Shown piece by piece: positions 17,146-25,595 of a DNA stretch of 64,000 nt; position 1 is the first letter of the stretch, and every line of letters begins with the position of its first letter. This DNA is from Polyangium jinanense (GTDB lineage Bacteria > Myxococcota > Polyangia > Polyangiales > Polyangiaceae), in the NCBI RefSeq assembly GCF_028435365.1, contig NZ_JAGTJJ010000006.1, positions 1 through 64,000 of the forward strand, read 5' to 3'. The notes beneath the pieces were generated by a model that worked only from the letters and a program-made list of their open reading frames with translations, was not told the DNA's origin and ran no database searches. Position numbers and translations under genes: made by a program.

Positions 17146-17667
17146 ATGGCAACGCAGACCGTGGATGCAGAAGACGCCGCCCGATGGGACGCGGTCGAAG
17201 AGGCGACCGAGCTCATGAACGACGGGCGCTTCGTCGAGGCGCTCGTCGCCCTGCGCAACGTCATCAAGGCCGATCCGAGGAACCCCTACGCGTTCCATTT
17301 CCTCGGCGCCGCCCTCTTCGAGACGGGCGAGCGCGAGACCGCGCGCGAGGCTTACCGCGCGGCCCTCCGCCTCGCCCCGAACTACCTCGGCGCGCGCGTC
17401 GCGCTCTCGCACCTCTTGCGCCAGCTCGGCGACCTCGACGGCGCGCTGTCGCAGGCGAACGAAGCCTTGCGCAGGTTCCCCGGCGACGGCGAAGCGATGC
17501 AGGCCGCCGGCCTCGCCTACGCCGCGAAGGGCAACCGCAAGGCCGCGAAGAAGCAACTCGAAGGGTTCCTCAAGTCGAACCCCGAGCTCGAAGCACGGCT
17601 CGAAGTCGAGCAGATCCTCGGCATGCTGGGGATCGCGGGCGAGAACGAGTCGGTCGAGTTCGAGTGA
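17146..17667 (+). CDS. TPR-repeat protein
   Basis: A 173-residue soluble protein made of about three to four tetratricopeptide repeats. Consensus positions are visible in GRFVEALVALRNVIKADPRN, PYAFHFLGAALFETGERETA and LGDLDGALSQANEALRRFP. The C-terminus is acidic (ENESVEFE). TPR proteins act as interaction scaffolds; the partner is unknown. The gene is transcribed divergently from the GT-C gene and convergently with the SUKH-like gene. ATG at 17146 fits the first repeat and a TATGCT box six bases upstream; the open frame further upstream is antisense to the GT-C gene. Confidence 0.85.
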   Translation: MATQTVDAEDAARWDAVEEATELMNDGRFVEALVALRNVIKADPRNPYAFHFLGAALFETGERETAREAYRAALRLAPNYLGARVALSHLLRQLGDLDGALSQANEALRRFPGDGEAMQAAGLAYAAKGNRKAAKKQLEGFLKSNPELEARLEVEQILGMLGIAGENESVEFE

Positions 17668-17679
17668 CACGAAGAGGGG

Positions 17680-17721
17680 GGTTCCACAGGCGTCGCGAGC
17701 CGCGCAGCAGCCTGGGGAACC
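17680..17721. terminator. Hairpin between convergent TPR and SUKH-like genes
   Basis: A 12-base stem (17680-17691 with 17710-17721, one mismatch) lies in the 60-base gap between converging genes. It lacks a clear T-run, so it may be a bidirectional processing or termination structure. Confidence 0.5.
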
Positions 17722-17727
17722 ACACTC

Positions 17728-18480
17728 TCAAACGTCGACGCGCGTGAGGCATGCTTCGGCGAGGGCCTTGGCGCCCACCGACTCCGCCACGCGCGCGGCC
17801 GCGCGGAAGCCCGCGGCGCGCTCCAGGGCCTCGGCCCCGCGACGCGCGCCTTGCACGCGAAACGACACGCTCCGCACGAACGCACGCATCGCCGCGACGT
17901 CGTCCCCCGCGGCCGCCAGGATCTCGCCGAGCACGAGCGCCGCGTGCGCGGCCACGGCCTCGCTGCCCGGGTAAAACGACTCGGCCAGCAGCTTCGTGAG
18001 CGTCGCGGCGTCCCTCTCCGAGGCCGCCTTCTGCACCGCGATCTCCGGCGTCGGCTGCGGCGCGGGCTCGAACCCGAGACGCGCCTCCAGATACCCGAGC
18101 ACGTCCCACGCGACCCGCCGGAACGCCTCGAGCCCGTCCGAAGGCGCCTCCAGCACGCCGCCGCCCGCGCGTAGGCCCGCGCGATCGAGATCCCGCACGA
18201 TCACGAGATCGTCGCGCTCGCCGATCACGAAGAGATCGCCGTCCCAGCCGAGCGACTTCTCCTCCGTCAGCCATTTCGTTGCAGGACCGACTTCCTCGGG
18301 GCCGAGCAGGCGCGTGCCGTCGCCGAGCTCGAGCCCGCCTGCATGCGCCCAGAGCGCCGCGAGATCCTCGGGTGGATCGCCCGTGAGATCCCACGCCCCT
18401 CGCGCCGGCGGGCGTCGCTTCGTGACTGCTTCTGCGGCGCAAATCCGCGCCGCGCGCTCGCTCGTTTCGTCGTCGGTCAC
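17728..18480 (-). CDS. SUKH (SMI1/KNR4)-like protein with C-terminal helical domain
   Basis: A 250-residue protein. Residues about 30-140 resemble the SUKH fold: PEDLAALWAHAGGLELGDG matches the family's helix followed by the N-G-G-like turn, and GDLFVIGERDDLVIVRDL matches the central strands. The remainder is a helical, TPR-like region. SUKH proteins often serve as immunity proteins to secreted toxins. The GTG start overlaps the stop of the upstream lipase-like lipoprotein by three bases, so the two are translationally coupled. Recognition of the fold is by eye and moderately certain; the immunity role is inference. Confidence 0.55.
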   Translation of the reverse strand: MTDDETSERAARICAAEAVTKRRPPARGAWDLTGDPPEDLAALWAHAGGLELGDGTRLLGPEEVGPATKWLTEEKSLGWDGDLFVIGERDDLVIVRDLDRAGLRAGGGVLEAPSDGLEAFRRVAWDVLGYLEARLGFEPAPQPTPEIAVQKAASERDAATLTKLLAESFYPGSEAVAAHAALVLGEILAAAGDDVAAMRAFVRSVSFRVQGARRGAEALERAAGFRAAARVAESVGAKALAEACLTRVDV

Positions 18481-20513
18481 GGCTTCGAGACCTGCCCCTT
18501 CGGATCATCGCTCAGGCTACGGAGGAACATCGAAGCTTGCGATCGGGCCTCGGCCACGCGGAAGACCACGAAGTGACCGTCCGAGTCCTCCGGCACCGGC
18601 CATTGCGCGAGCACGCCCGTCGCCTTCCCGTCGGCGAGGTTGCCCGAAAGACCCGACGCCGGGATCTCCACCGTGCCCGGCCCGCCCCACGCGAGCTCCG
18701 GAATCGGCCACTGCGACGGCAGGACGAGCGGCAGGCCCATCGCGATCGCGTGCGTCTCGATCCCGCGCGTCGGCGAGTAGCTGTCGCCCGAGCCGTCGGA
18801 GTTCACGCCTTCGGTCATGTAGATGCTCTTCGGCGCCATCCCGTCACGTGGCGAGAGGACCACACGCTGCGCGTAATGCAACGGATCCGTCGTGTCCACG
18901 AGCATCTGCGCGAGCGAGAGCGCCGGATGGAAAAGGTCGAGCTCCGCCTCCTCCTCACCCTTCAGGCTCAAGAACACCGTCTTCACGAGCTGCGCGATGC
19001 TCGGCGACGGGCTCGTCTTCTCCAGCAGCGTGATGGCCATGACCGCCGATGAGCCCGAGAGCACGCCACCGCGCGCCTGATCGTCCGAGGCAAGGAAGAG
19101 CGGCCCGTTCAGCCCGCCCTGCGAGTGGCCGAAGTACGTGAGGCGCGTGCCGTCGAAGCGGATCGGCTGGCCCGTCACGGAGATCTTCGCGGGCACCTCC
19201 ATCTTCGACTCCGTGAAGAGCCGCGCGCGCTGCACCTCGTCGAGCGCCGACTGCCGGCTGTTCGTCCGGGCCGCGAGGACGTTGTTCACGTTGAAGAAGA
19301 GCAGCGAGATCCGCGAGGGATCGCCGTCCTTGGGCGCGCCCGGCCTGCGGCCGTGGAAGATCTGATCGACCCCCATCGAGGCGATGCATTGCTCGGCCAG
19401 GCTCCGCGCGGTGCCGTCGTACACGTAGCTGCGAAAATCGCCGCCCGTGCCGTGCGCATAAAGCACGATCGGGAAGCCGTTCGGCGGCATGGGGCACGCG
19501 GGCGAGTTCGGCACGGTGAGCGAGAAGCGCAGGTCGAAGGTGTCGACGACCGCGGGCGCGCCGTTCTCGTACTTGAAGGCGCCTCCGTCGCTCGGCTTCT
19601 CGAAGGGAAGTTCGCCCTCCTGGTAGTTCGGCGAGGGCCCGTAGACGCCGAGGTATTCGGTGCGCGCGTCCCACGTGCCGCCGATGATCCACGCGGTCGG
19701 GTTCGCGACGGGCGCGGGCACGTTCGCGCGCAGGTGATCCCGCGCCGCGAAGAGCTCCTCGGTCGGATCGTTCGTCCGGAAGATCGCGAGGTGCACGATG
19801 CGCGCGCGCTCGATCCCGGCCTTCTCGATCTCCGCCACCGCGGGCGCGAGCTCCTCCTTCGCGACCCGAGCCACGTCGCTCTCGGGGGTTTGCTCGCCGA
19901 GCACCTGCGCGAGCTCGTAGCTCTTCGCGATCGTGCCTCCCTCGACCCCGCGCACCGCGTCGGTCACGACGAGCGCGTACCGCGTGTGCGGCCGCAGGGG
20001 AAATCCCAGCGTCGGCATGAAGGCGAGCGTGTTCGTCGGGTAATACACGCCCTCTTCCGCGCGGAACTTCAGCGAGACGAGCCTGCGCGTGCCGCGCTCG
20101 GGCGATGCGGGATCGATGTCGAGGAGCTGCACTGACGCGCGCGCGTCGAGTGTGAGACCCGGGTTTTTCGGGAGCGAGGCTGGATCGAGCGGGCCATCGA
20201 AACGCAGGTAGCCCGTGGCCGCCGGCGAGAAGCCGTCGAGCTTGCGATCCATGAGCGAGATGTACTCGGAGAGGATCGGCACGATGCGCGGGTTCGGAAA
20301 CCCTTCGAGGGGCACGACGCCGTCCTCGAGGCGCAGATCACTCGGCCACGGATGATCAAAAAAGCTCATGTCCGCGGGCGCGGTGAGCGACGACGGGGCC
20401 ACCCAGATCGAGGCGGCCTCGGGCGGCGCGGCCGGCTGGGGACCACATCCGGCGACGCCGAGGAGGACCGAGGACGATACGAGAGCAAAAGAGAAGCTCC
20501 GAAGGTCGCGCAT
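18477..20513 (-). CDS. Lipoprotein with alpha/beta-hydrolase (bacterial virulence-factor lipase-like) domain
   Basis: A 678-residue predicted lipoprotein; the signal peptide ends in LGVAGC with Cys23. The N-terminal half, with FDHPWPSDLRL and repeated strand-rich segments, resembles the Lipase_bact_N region. The C-terminal half holds HGTGGD (oxyanion region) and the nucleophile elbow FGHSQGGLNG. Expected role: an extracytoplasmic lipase/esterase attached to a membrane. ATG at 20513 is chosen because the signal peptide begins there and a TACTTT box lies six bases upstream; the frame is open for 70 more codons with no signal character. It is coupled to the downstream SUKH-like gene. Confidence 0.75.
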   Translation of the reverse strand: MRDLRSFSFALVSSSVLLGVAGCGPQPAAPPEAASIWVAPSSLTAPADMSFFDHPWPSDLRLEDGVVPLEGFPNPRIVPILSEYISLMDRKLDGFSPAATGYLRFDGPLDPASLPKNPGLTLDARASVQLLDIDPASPERGTRRLVSLKFRAEEGVYYPTNTLAFMPTLGFPLRPHTRYALVVTDAVRGVEGGTIAKSYELAQVLGEQTPESDVARVAKEELAPAVAEIEKAGIERARIVHLAIFRTNDPTEELFAARDHLRANVPAPVANPTAWIIGGTWDARTEYLGVYGPSPNYQEGELPFEKPSDGGAFKYENGAPAVVDTFDLRFSLTVPNSPACPMPPNGFPIVLYAHGTGGDFRSYVYDGTARSLAEQCIASMGVDQIFHGRRPGAPKDGDPSRISLLFFNVNNVLAARTNSRQSALDEVQRARLFTESKMEVPAKISVTGQPIRFDGTRLTYFGHSQGGLNGPLFLASDDQARGGVLSGSSAVMAITLLEKTSPSPSIAQLVKTVFLSLKGEEEAELDLFHPALSLAQMLVDTTDPLHYAQRVVLSPRDGMAPKSIYMTEGVNSDGSGDSYSPTRGIETHAIAMGLPLVLPSQWPIPELAWGGPGTVEIPASGLSGNLADGKATGVLAQWPVPEDSDGHFVVFRVAEARSQASMFLRSLSDDPKGQVSKP

Positions 20514-20519
20514 GACGGA

Positions 20520-20525
20520 AAAGTA
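20520..20525 (-). promoter_or_regulatory. -10 box for leaderless lipase-like lipoprotein
   Basis: On the minus strand TACTTT is followed by six bases and the ATG at 20513. There is no Shine-Dalgarno. Confidence 0.55.
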
Positions 20526-20722
20526 TGCATGACGGTAGCCGCCCGCGATAGGCCGGGGACGCCTGCTTTTCGTGTCGCCCGACCTCGCAATTTCCGCGCC
20601 CCGCAGCGCCCAGGTCGTTCTCGATTTCGCACGGCGCGTGAATGTCCGCTCCGCGCGGAGCGATCCAGGCCCCGGCGTTTCGTCCTTTCCGGTCCTTCCC
20701 CGCCCACGCCCGCTCGGCCGCA

Positions 20723-20751
20723 TTGTACTTTAGATGTGAATCTTTTATACG
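20723..20751 (+). promoter_or_regulatory. Promoter of CoA-ester operon, probable leaderless start
   Basis: TTGTAC (20723-20728), 17 bases, TATACG (20746-20751), then six bases to the ATG at 20758. The segment is locally AT-rich against its surroundings and has no ribosome site. Confidence 0.55.
20732..20743. promoter_or_regulatory. Palindromic candidate MarR operator
   Basis: AGAT-GTGA-ATCT lies between the -35 and -10 elements, a position where a repressor would block RNA polymerase. The operon encodes a MarR protein as its third gene. Confidence 0.35.
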
Positions 20752-20757
20752 TGCGCC

Positions 20758-21516
20758 ATGTACCTCGCCGGAAAAAATGCCCTGGTCACGGGCGGTGGTC
20801 GCGGGATCGGCCGGGCCATCGCCGAGCGGCTCGCCCGCGAGGGCGCGCGCGTTCTCGTCACAGGCCGCACCCAGCCCGAGATCGACGAGGTCGCGAACGA
20901 GATCGGCGGCGTCGCCGTGCGCATGGACGCGAACGATCGCGCGAGCGTGAAGGCCGCGATCGAGGCCGTCCACGCCGTGGGTCCCGTCGACGTGCTCGTG
21001 AACAACGCGGGCTTCGCGGAGTCCGTGCCCTTCGACCGCACGACGGACGAGCTCTGGGACAATCTGCTCGAGGTGAACGTGACGAGCGCCTTCGCGCTCT
21101 GCCGTGCGTTCGTCCCCGGCATGATCGAGCGTGGCTTCGGCCGCGTGATCAACGTCGCCTCGAACGCGGGCCTCGTGGGGTATGGCTACAGCGTGGCCTA
21201 CTGCGCTTCGAAGCACGCGATGGTCGGAATGACGCGCGCGCTCGCCGTGGAGATCGCGAAGTCGCCCGTCACGGTCAACGCCGTGTGCCCGGGATGGACG
21301 CGGACACGCATGGGCGAGGAGGCGACCTCGCGGATCGCGCAGAAGACCGGCCGCAGCGCCGAGGCCGCGCACAAGATCCTCGCGAACATGTCGCCGCAGC
21401 AGCGCTTCGCCGAGCCGGAGGAGATCGCCCACGTCGTTGCGATGCTCTGCGCGCACGAGGCCCGCAGCGTGCACGGCCAGGCCATCCCCATCGACGGCGG
21501 CCAGGTCATGAAATAG
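20758..21516 (+). CDS. Short-chain dehydrogenase/reductase (classical SDR)
   Basis: A 252-residue classical SDR. The cofactor motif TGGGRGIG is at 11-18, NNAG at 82-85 and the catalytic triad Ser135, Tyr148, Lys152 (YCASK) has standard spacing. The sequence is FabG-like, so it probably oxidises a 3-hydroxyacyl-CoA or reduces a ketoacyl thioester. It is the first gene of a five-gene run (SDR, RidA, MarR, enoyl-CoA hydratase, acyl-CoA dehydrogenase) spaced by 17 bases or overlapping. This set recurs beside aryl-CoA, notably 2-aminobenzoyl-CoA, degradation genes, which suggests a 3-hydroxyacyl-CoA dehydrogenase role. Confidence 0.9.
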   Translation: MYLAGKNALVTGGGRGIGRAIAERLAREGARVLVTGRTQPEIDEVANEIGGVAVRMDANDRASVKAAIEAVHAVGPVDVLVNNAGFAESVPFDRTTDELWDNLLEVNVTSAFALCRAFVPGMIERGFGRVINVASNAGLVGYGYSVAYCASKHAMVGMTRALAVEIAKSPVTVNAVCPGWTRTRMGEEATSRIAQKTGRSAEAAHKILANMSPQQRFAEPEEIAHVVAMLCAHEARSVHGQAIPIDGGQVMK

Positions 21517-21523
21517 GGCGAAC

Positions 21524-21527
21524 GGAG
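21524..21527 (+). promoter_or_regulatory. Shine-Dalgarno that favours the second ATG of ridA
   Basis: GGAG is directly against the ATG at 21528 but six bases before the ATG at 21534, so the latter start is preferred. Confidence 0.5.
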
Positions 21528-21533
21528 ATGGCC

Positions 21534-21953
21534 ATGAACGACAAGCTCACTTTCGTGAACCCGGAGGGCTTCTTGCCTCCGAAGGGATACTCGAACGGCG
21601 CCCTGGTCTCGGGGCCCACGCTCTTCGTGGCCGGCCAGGTCGGCTGGAACGCGCGGTGCGAGTTCGAGACCGACGACCTCGCCGAGCAGTTCGCGCAGGC
21701 GCTCGACAACGTGATCGCCGTCGTGCGCGCCGCCGGCGGGAGCCCCACGGATCTCGCCAAGATGACCGTGTACGTGACGGATCTCGACGCCTACCGCGGG
21801 TCGCTGAAGGCGATCGGACAGGCATGGCGCACGCGGCTCGGCAAGCACTTCCCCGCGATGGCGCTGCTCGGGGTCGCGGGCCTCGTGGAGCCACGCGCCA
21901 AGGTCGAGATCGAGGCCGTGGCCGTGCTTCGTGGAGCTCAGGATCCCGCGTGA
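21534..21953 (+). CDS. RidA-family (YjgF/YER057c/UK114) protein
   Basis: A 139-residue RidA-like protein. Typical segments are FLPPKGYSNGA, LFVAGQVGW, the central QALDNVIAVVRAAGG and MTVYVTDLDAY, and a C-terminal ALLGVAGL...VEIEAVAV pattern. The canonical catalytic Arg found in RidA deaminases (in a C-R-x-x motif) is not present here, so it may act on another enamine/imine or bind a ligand. RidA-like proteins are regular members of 2-aminobenzoyl-CoA type clusters, where an imine intermediate may be hydrolysed. Its stop overlaps the MarR start (GTGA). Confidence 0.85.
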   Translation: MNDKLTFVNPEGFLPPKGYSNGALVSGPTLFVAGQVGWNARCEFETDDLAEQFAQALDNVIAVVRAAGGSPTDLAKMTVYVTDLDAYRGSLKAIGQAWRTRLGKHFPAMALLGVAGLVEPRAKVEIEAVAVLRGAQDPA

Positions 21954-22531
21954 GGCGAGGCGCGCCGACCCGCAGGCCCGTGAGCGCGCAGCCCGCGGGC
22001 AAGGGCGAGCAGAACCCCGCCGTGCGCGCGTGGGTGCGCATCCTCGCCGTGCAAAAGGCCGCGCTCGCCGCGATCCGCGACGACCTCGAGCACGAGATGA
22101 CCTTGCCGCGCTTCGATCTGCTCTCGAACCTGGTGCGCGAGGACGGGCAGACCCTCGCGTCGCTCTCGCGCTCGATGCTGGTGACGGCGGGCAACATCAC
22201 GGGCCTCGTCGATCGCGCCGCGCGCGACGGGCTCGTCGAGCGCCGGGCCGATCCGAACGATCGGCGCGCCTGGCGCGTGCACCTCACCCCGAAGGGCCAG
22301 CTCGCCTTCCAGCGCGCCGAGCGCCGCCACGCCGCGCGCGTCTCCAAGCTCTTCTCCGCGCTCAGCGGCAACGAGATGTCGAGCCTCGTGCGGATGCTCG
22401 ACAAGGTACGACAAACCATCCGTGGACCCGAGCTCTCGGCCGTCCGCGGCCCGCGCGGCGAGGCACGCCGCACCCCCGAGCGCGGCACGGGCAGGCGCCG
22501 CGCCCGCGCCAAATCCGAGGAAGAGACGTGA
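21950..22531 (+). CDS. MarR-family transcriptional regulator
   Basis: A 193-residue regulator. The winged helix-turn-helix region spans about residues 40-125: LSRSMLVTAGNITGLVDRAARDGLVERR contains the recognition helix, and ADPNDRRAWRVHLTPKG is the wing. Basic extensions flank the domain on both sides. The GTG start overlaps the ridA stop, and its own stop overlaps the next GTG, so it is embedded in the operon it probably controls. MarR proteins in aromatic-CoA clusters usually respond to the CoA thioester substrate. A palindromic site lies in the promoter at 20732-20743. Confidence 0.88.
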   Translation: MRRGAPTRRPVSAQPAGKGEQNPAVRAWVRILAVQKAALAAIRDDLEHEMTLPRFDLLSNLVREDGQTLASLSRSMLVTAGNITGLVDRAARDGLVERRADPNDRRAWRVHLTPKGQLAFQRAERRHAARVSKLFSALSGNEMSSLVRMLDKVRQTIRGPELSAVRGPRGEARRTPERGTGRRRARAKSEEET

Positions 22532-23382
22532 CCCTCTCGCCGAAGACCTTTGACCTCGAAATATCCCGCGGCATCGCCCAGATCACCCTGAACCGGCCCG
22601 AGCGCCTGAACGCGCTCACGTTCGAGGTGTACGGCGAGCTCGCCCAGACCTTCCGCTCGCTGGAGAAGGCCGACGACGCGCGCGCCGTGGTGATCACCGG
22701 CAAGGGCCGCGGCTTCTGCTCGGGCGGCGACGTCGAAGGCATCATCGCCGAGCTCTTCGCGCGCGACATCACAGGCCTCGTCGAGTTCACGCGCGTGACG
22801 GGCGCCCTCATCCAGAGCATCGCGGAGCTGCGTCGCCCCGTGATCGCGGCGGTGAACGGCGTCGCCGTGGGCGCGGGCGCGGTCATCGCCGCGGCCTGCG
22901 ATCTGCGCATCTTCGCGGAGAGCGCGCGTATCGGCTTCATCTTCCCGCGCGTCGGGCTCTCGGGCGCGGACATGGGCGCCTCGTTCCTCCTGCCCCGCAT
23001 CGTCGGCCGCGGGAGGGCCGCGGAGATCCTGTTCTTCGGGGATCTGATCGGCGCCGAGGAGGCCCACCGCATCGGACTTGCGAACCGCGTCGTGCCCGAC
23101 GCCGACGTCCTCGCGACGGCCCGCGGCTGGGCCGAGCGCCTCGCGAAGGGCCCGACCTTCGCGCATCGCATGACGAAGCAGATGCTCGAGAGCGAGCACG
23201 GCCTGACCCTCGCCGCCGCGATCGAGGCCGAAGCGCAGGCGCAGGCGCTCTGCATGGCGCACCCCGATTTCCGCGAAGCCTACGAGGCGAACAAGGTGAA
23301 GCGCCCGGCCCGCTTCCTCGGCGCGGAGATCTGCGATCCGCCGCCGGCCGCGCCGAAGGCCGACGCAGGGAGCGAAACATGA
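22528..23382 (+). CDS. Enoyl-CoA hydratase/isomerase family protein
   Basis: A 284-residue crotonase-family protein. The oxyanion segments are GRGFCSGGDVEG and VAVGAGAVIAAACDLRIF; a second active-site region is FPRVGLSGADMGASF, and GAEEAHRIGLANRVV follows. The Asp/Met at the position of the usual catalytic Glu (GLSGADMGAS) departs from classical enoyl-CoA hydratases and resembles ring-cleavage or benzoyl-CoA-type members. GTG start with a GAGGAAGAG ribosome site; overlaps MarR upstream and the dehydrogenase downstream (ATGA). Likely hydrates or isomerises the enoyl-CoA made by the downstream dehydrogenase. Confidence 0.9.
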   Translation: MTLSPKTFDLEISRGIAQITLNRPERLNALTFEVYGELAQTFRSLEKADDARAVVITGKGRGFCSGGDVEGIIAELFARDITGLVEFTRVTGALIQSIAELRRPVIAAVNGVAVGAGAVIAAACDLRIFAESARIGFIFPRVGLSGADMGASFLLPRIVGRGRAAEILFFGDLIGAEEAHRIGLANRVVPDADVLATARGWAERLAKGPTFAHRMTKQMLESEHGLTLAAAIEAEAQAQALCMAHPDFREAYEANKVKRPARFLGAEICDPPPAAPKADAGSET

Positions 23383-24548
23383 GCTCGCGCTTCACACTCT
23401 CGGTCCCGGACCTCGCGCCCTTCTTCGAGCAACGCCACCACGAGCTCGCGACGCGGCTCCAGGGCGAGCACCTCGACGTGCTCGCGACGACCGAGGATCC
23501 GGGCGAGATCGCGCGCCTCCTCGGCGATCCCCTCGGCCTCTACGCGTACCTCGTGCCCGAGGCCTACGGCGGCGCCACGACGGGCCGCCCCGTCGATCTC
23601 GCGTACATCGACGTGCGCGCGCTCGTCCTCGTGCGCGAGGCGCTCGGCCAGATCTCCGCGCAGGCCGACTCGATCTTCGCGGTGCAGGGCCTCGGCACCT
23701 ACCCGATCCTCCTCGGCGGCTCGCAGGACCTCATCGCCGAGGTCGTGCCCGACGTCGTCCGAGGCCGTCGCCTCGGGGCGTTCGCGCTCACCGAGCCCGA
23801 AGCGGGCAGCGACGTCGCCTCCTTGCGTACGGTCGCGCGCAAGGACGGCGAGAGCTGGGTGCTCGACGGGGAAAAGACGCTCATCTCGAACGTGCCCATC
23901 GCCTCCCATCACGTGGTCTTCGCGAACGCCGATCCCTCGCTCGGCCGGAAGGGGATCACGGCGTTCTACGTGCCCAAGGGCACGCCGGGCCTGACGCTCG
24001 AGCCGCTGCCGATGAGCGTGCCGCATCCGATCGGCCGCCTGCGCCTCGAAGCCTGCCGGGTGCCGAACGAGCACGTGCTCGGGCACGTGGGCGCGGGCTT
24101 CCGCATCGCGATGGAGACGCTCGACGCGTTCCGCATCTCGGTGGGCGCGGCGGCGAACGGGATGGCCGCGCGGGCGCTCACGGCGACGCTCGATCACGTG
24201 AAACGCAGGCGCCAGTTCGGCGCGCCGCTCGCGGATCGGCAGATCGTGCAGGCGTACCTCGCGGAGATGGCGACGGAGCTCGACGCGGCGCGTCTGCTCG
24301 TGGCGCGCGCCGCGCATCGACGCGACACCACGGGCGAGCGCGTCACGAGCCTGGCCGCGATGGGCAAGATGTACGCGACCGAGGCGGCGCAGCGCATCAT
24401 CGACAAGGCGGTGCAGCTCCACGGCGGGATCGGCGTGCTCGAAGGGAGCGAGGTGGAGCGGCTCTATCGGGAAATCCGGCCGCTGCGCATCTACGAGGGG
24501 ACGACGGAGATCCAGAAGCTCGTCATCGCGAAGGCGCTCCTCGGCTGA
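23379..24548 (+). CDS. Acyl-CoA dehydrogenase
   Basis: A 389-residue flavoprotein of normal length. It oxidises acyl-CoA to enoyl-CoA and passes electrons to ETF. Features: [14 protein letters not shown] (FAD/substrate region), [23 protein letters not shown], and the C-terminal YEGTTEIQ in which Glu373 aligns with the catalytic base of medium-chain enzymes. The ATG overlaps the hydratase stop. It ends the operon; a perfect hairpin encloses its stop codon. No ETF or CoA ligase is in the cluster. Confidence 0.93.
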   Translation: MSSRFTLSVPDLAPFFEQRHHELATRLQGEHLDVLATTEDPGEIARLLGDPLGLYAYLVPEAYGGATTGRPVDLAYIDVRALVLVREALGQISAQADSIFAVQGLGTYPILLGGSQDLIAEVVPDVVRGRRLGAFALTEPEAGSDVASLRTVARKDGESWVLDGEKTLISNVPIASHHVVFANADPSLGRKGITAFYVPKGTPGLTLEPLPMSVPHPIGRLRLEACRVPNEHVLGHVGAGFRIAMETLDAFRISVGAAANGMAARALTATLDHVKRRRQFGAPLADRQIVQAYLAEMATELDAARLLVARAAHRRDTTGERVTSLAAMGKMYATEAAQRIIDKAVQLHGGIGVLEGSEVERLYREIRPLRIYEGTTEIQKLVIAKALLG

Positions 24549-24553
24549 GGAGC
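24536..24553. terminator. Hairpin across the acyl-CoA dehydrogenase stop codon
   Basis: GCTCCTC (24536-24542) and GAGGAGC (24547-24553) pair perfectly around a 4-base loop containing the first base of the stop codon. It lies between converging genes only 13 bases apart, and may limit read-through in both directions. Confidence 0.5.
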
Positions 24554-24561
24554 GGCCGTCG

Positions 24562-25470
24562 TCAGGGGTGCTGCGCCTTCCGGATCGTCTCGACCAATCG
24601 ATTCGCGGCCTCGGCGTCGTCGGCGACGAGCGCCATGTCGTACCAGGTCCCCAGCCTCTCTCGATCGGAAGCCAGTCGGATCCACTCGCGAACCGCCGGC
24701 TCGAGCACGCCCAGACGGCGGCTCAGGATCCGGATGACCGTCTCCGCTTGGATCCGTATCTCGCCCGTGGCCTCCCCCTTCGCCTCACCTTTCGAGAAGA
24801 TGCTCTGGTACAGCTCGCTTGCCATGAGTCGTTCCTCCGAGATGTACATCTTCAGCAGCCGGGTCGGCACGTCTTCCGCCTCGGCCACGAACCACAGCAC
24901 CGCCAGATAATCCGCGCGCTCGCCTGGACTCAGCTCCGTCTTCGTCTCGATTCTACCACACGCCTCGCGCACCACCTCCTGGTCGGCGCCATTCCGCGTC
25001 AACGTGACCAGCGGCCAGAGCGGAAACGGCGCCTGCGAGAGAAGCTCCTCCCAGCCGAGCGCGCGCAAGTTGATCCGCTGGTAAATCGCCTGCGATGCGC
25101 TCGTCTCCAGGGACGCGCCGTACCGAAGCCCGCACTCGGTCACGACGGGTTCGTCCGCGGCGCCATAGAGGTCCCAGACCTGCGAGAGCACGGGGAGACG
25201 CTCGCGGCGGTAGAGGCGGATCTGCGCCTCGGCGATGTCGATGGAGAGCTCGGTGCTCCCCTGGTGCCGGCGGTGGAACTCGAGGTGCGCCACGGTGCGC
25301 GTGCCATCGCGGACGATCAGGTAACTGCCGTCGATGTCGCGCCCGCGCGCGGGCAGATCACTCGGTAACGGGCCGAGCACCTGGATCGTCGGGTCGCCGA
25401 GCCCGAACTGCAGGAAGGCCTCGGGCCTGTGCTGCAGCAAATACTTCAGGGACTGGTCGAAGGACTCCAT
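24562..25470 (-). CDS. Rpn/PD-(D/E)XK-like protein
   Basis: A 302-residue protein resembling Rpn-type putative nucleases (sometimes annotated as transposase-related). The N-terminal domain contains ARGRDIDGSYLIV and, after a short loop, VAHLEFHRRHQ, the expected Asp and Glu-x-x of a PD-(D/E)XK core, with the usual Lys replaced by His. The middle contains the long helical segment common to the family and a C-terminal helical tail near SKGEAKGEATGE. ATG at 25470 is chosen; the open frame extends 46 codons upstream without family similarity. No inverted repeats or target duplications flank it, so I do not call an insertion sequence. Confidence 0.65.
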   Translation of the reverse strand: MESFDQSLKYLLQHRPEAFLQFGLGDPTIQVLGPLPSDLPARGRDIDGSYLIVRDGTRTVAHLEFHRRHQGSTELSIDIAEAQIRLYRRERLPVLSQVWDLYGAADEPVVTECGLRYGASLETSASQAIYQRINLRALGWEELLSQAPFPLWPLVTLTRNGADQEVVREACGRIETKTELSPGERADYLAVLWFVAEAEDVPTRLLKMYISEERLMASELYQSIFSKGEAKGEATGEIRIQAETVIRILSRRLGVLEPAVREWIRLASDRERLGTWYDMALVADDAEAANRLVETIRKAQHP

Positions 25471-25595
25471 GGTTTGGCGCTGCGAAACTCCACGGTAAAA
25501 CCCTGCGCGTTGCGCGGCAAATTTGCGACGCCTACCGGTTTTTCCTTGCGCTTCGGCCCGCACGTGGTTCGGAGTCTTTCCTCCCCCATCCCGCC

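Noticed and set aside
20514..20723. 70-codon upstream extension of the lipase-like lipoprotein
   Set aside because: It is Arg-rich, would bury the signal peptide, and a promoter box lies inside it.
24562..25470. Insertion sequence around the Rpn-like gene
   Set aside because: Such genes are sometimes labelled transposase, but I see no terminal inverted repeats, target duplication or DDE motif.
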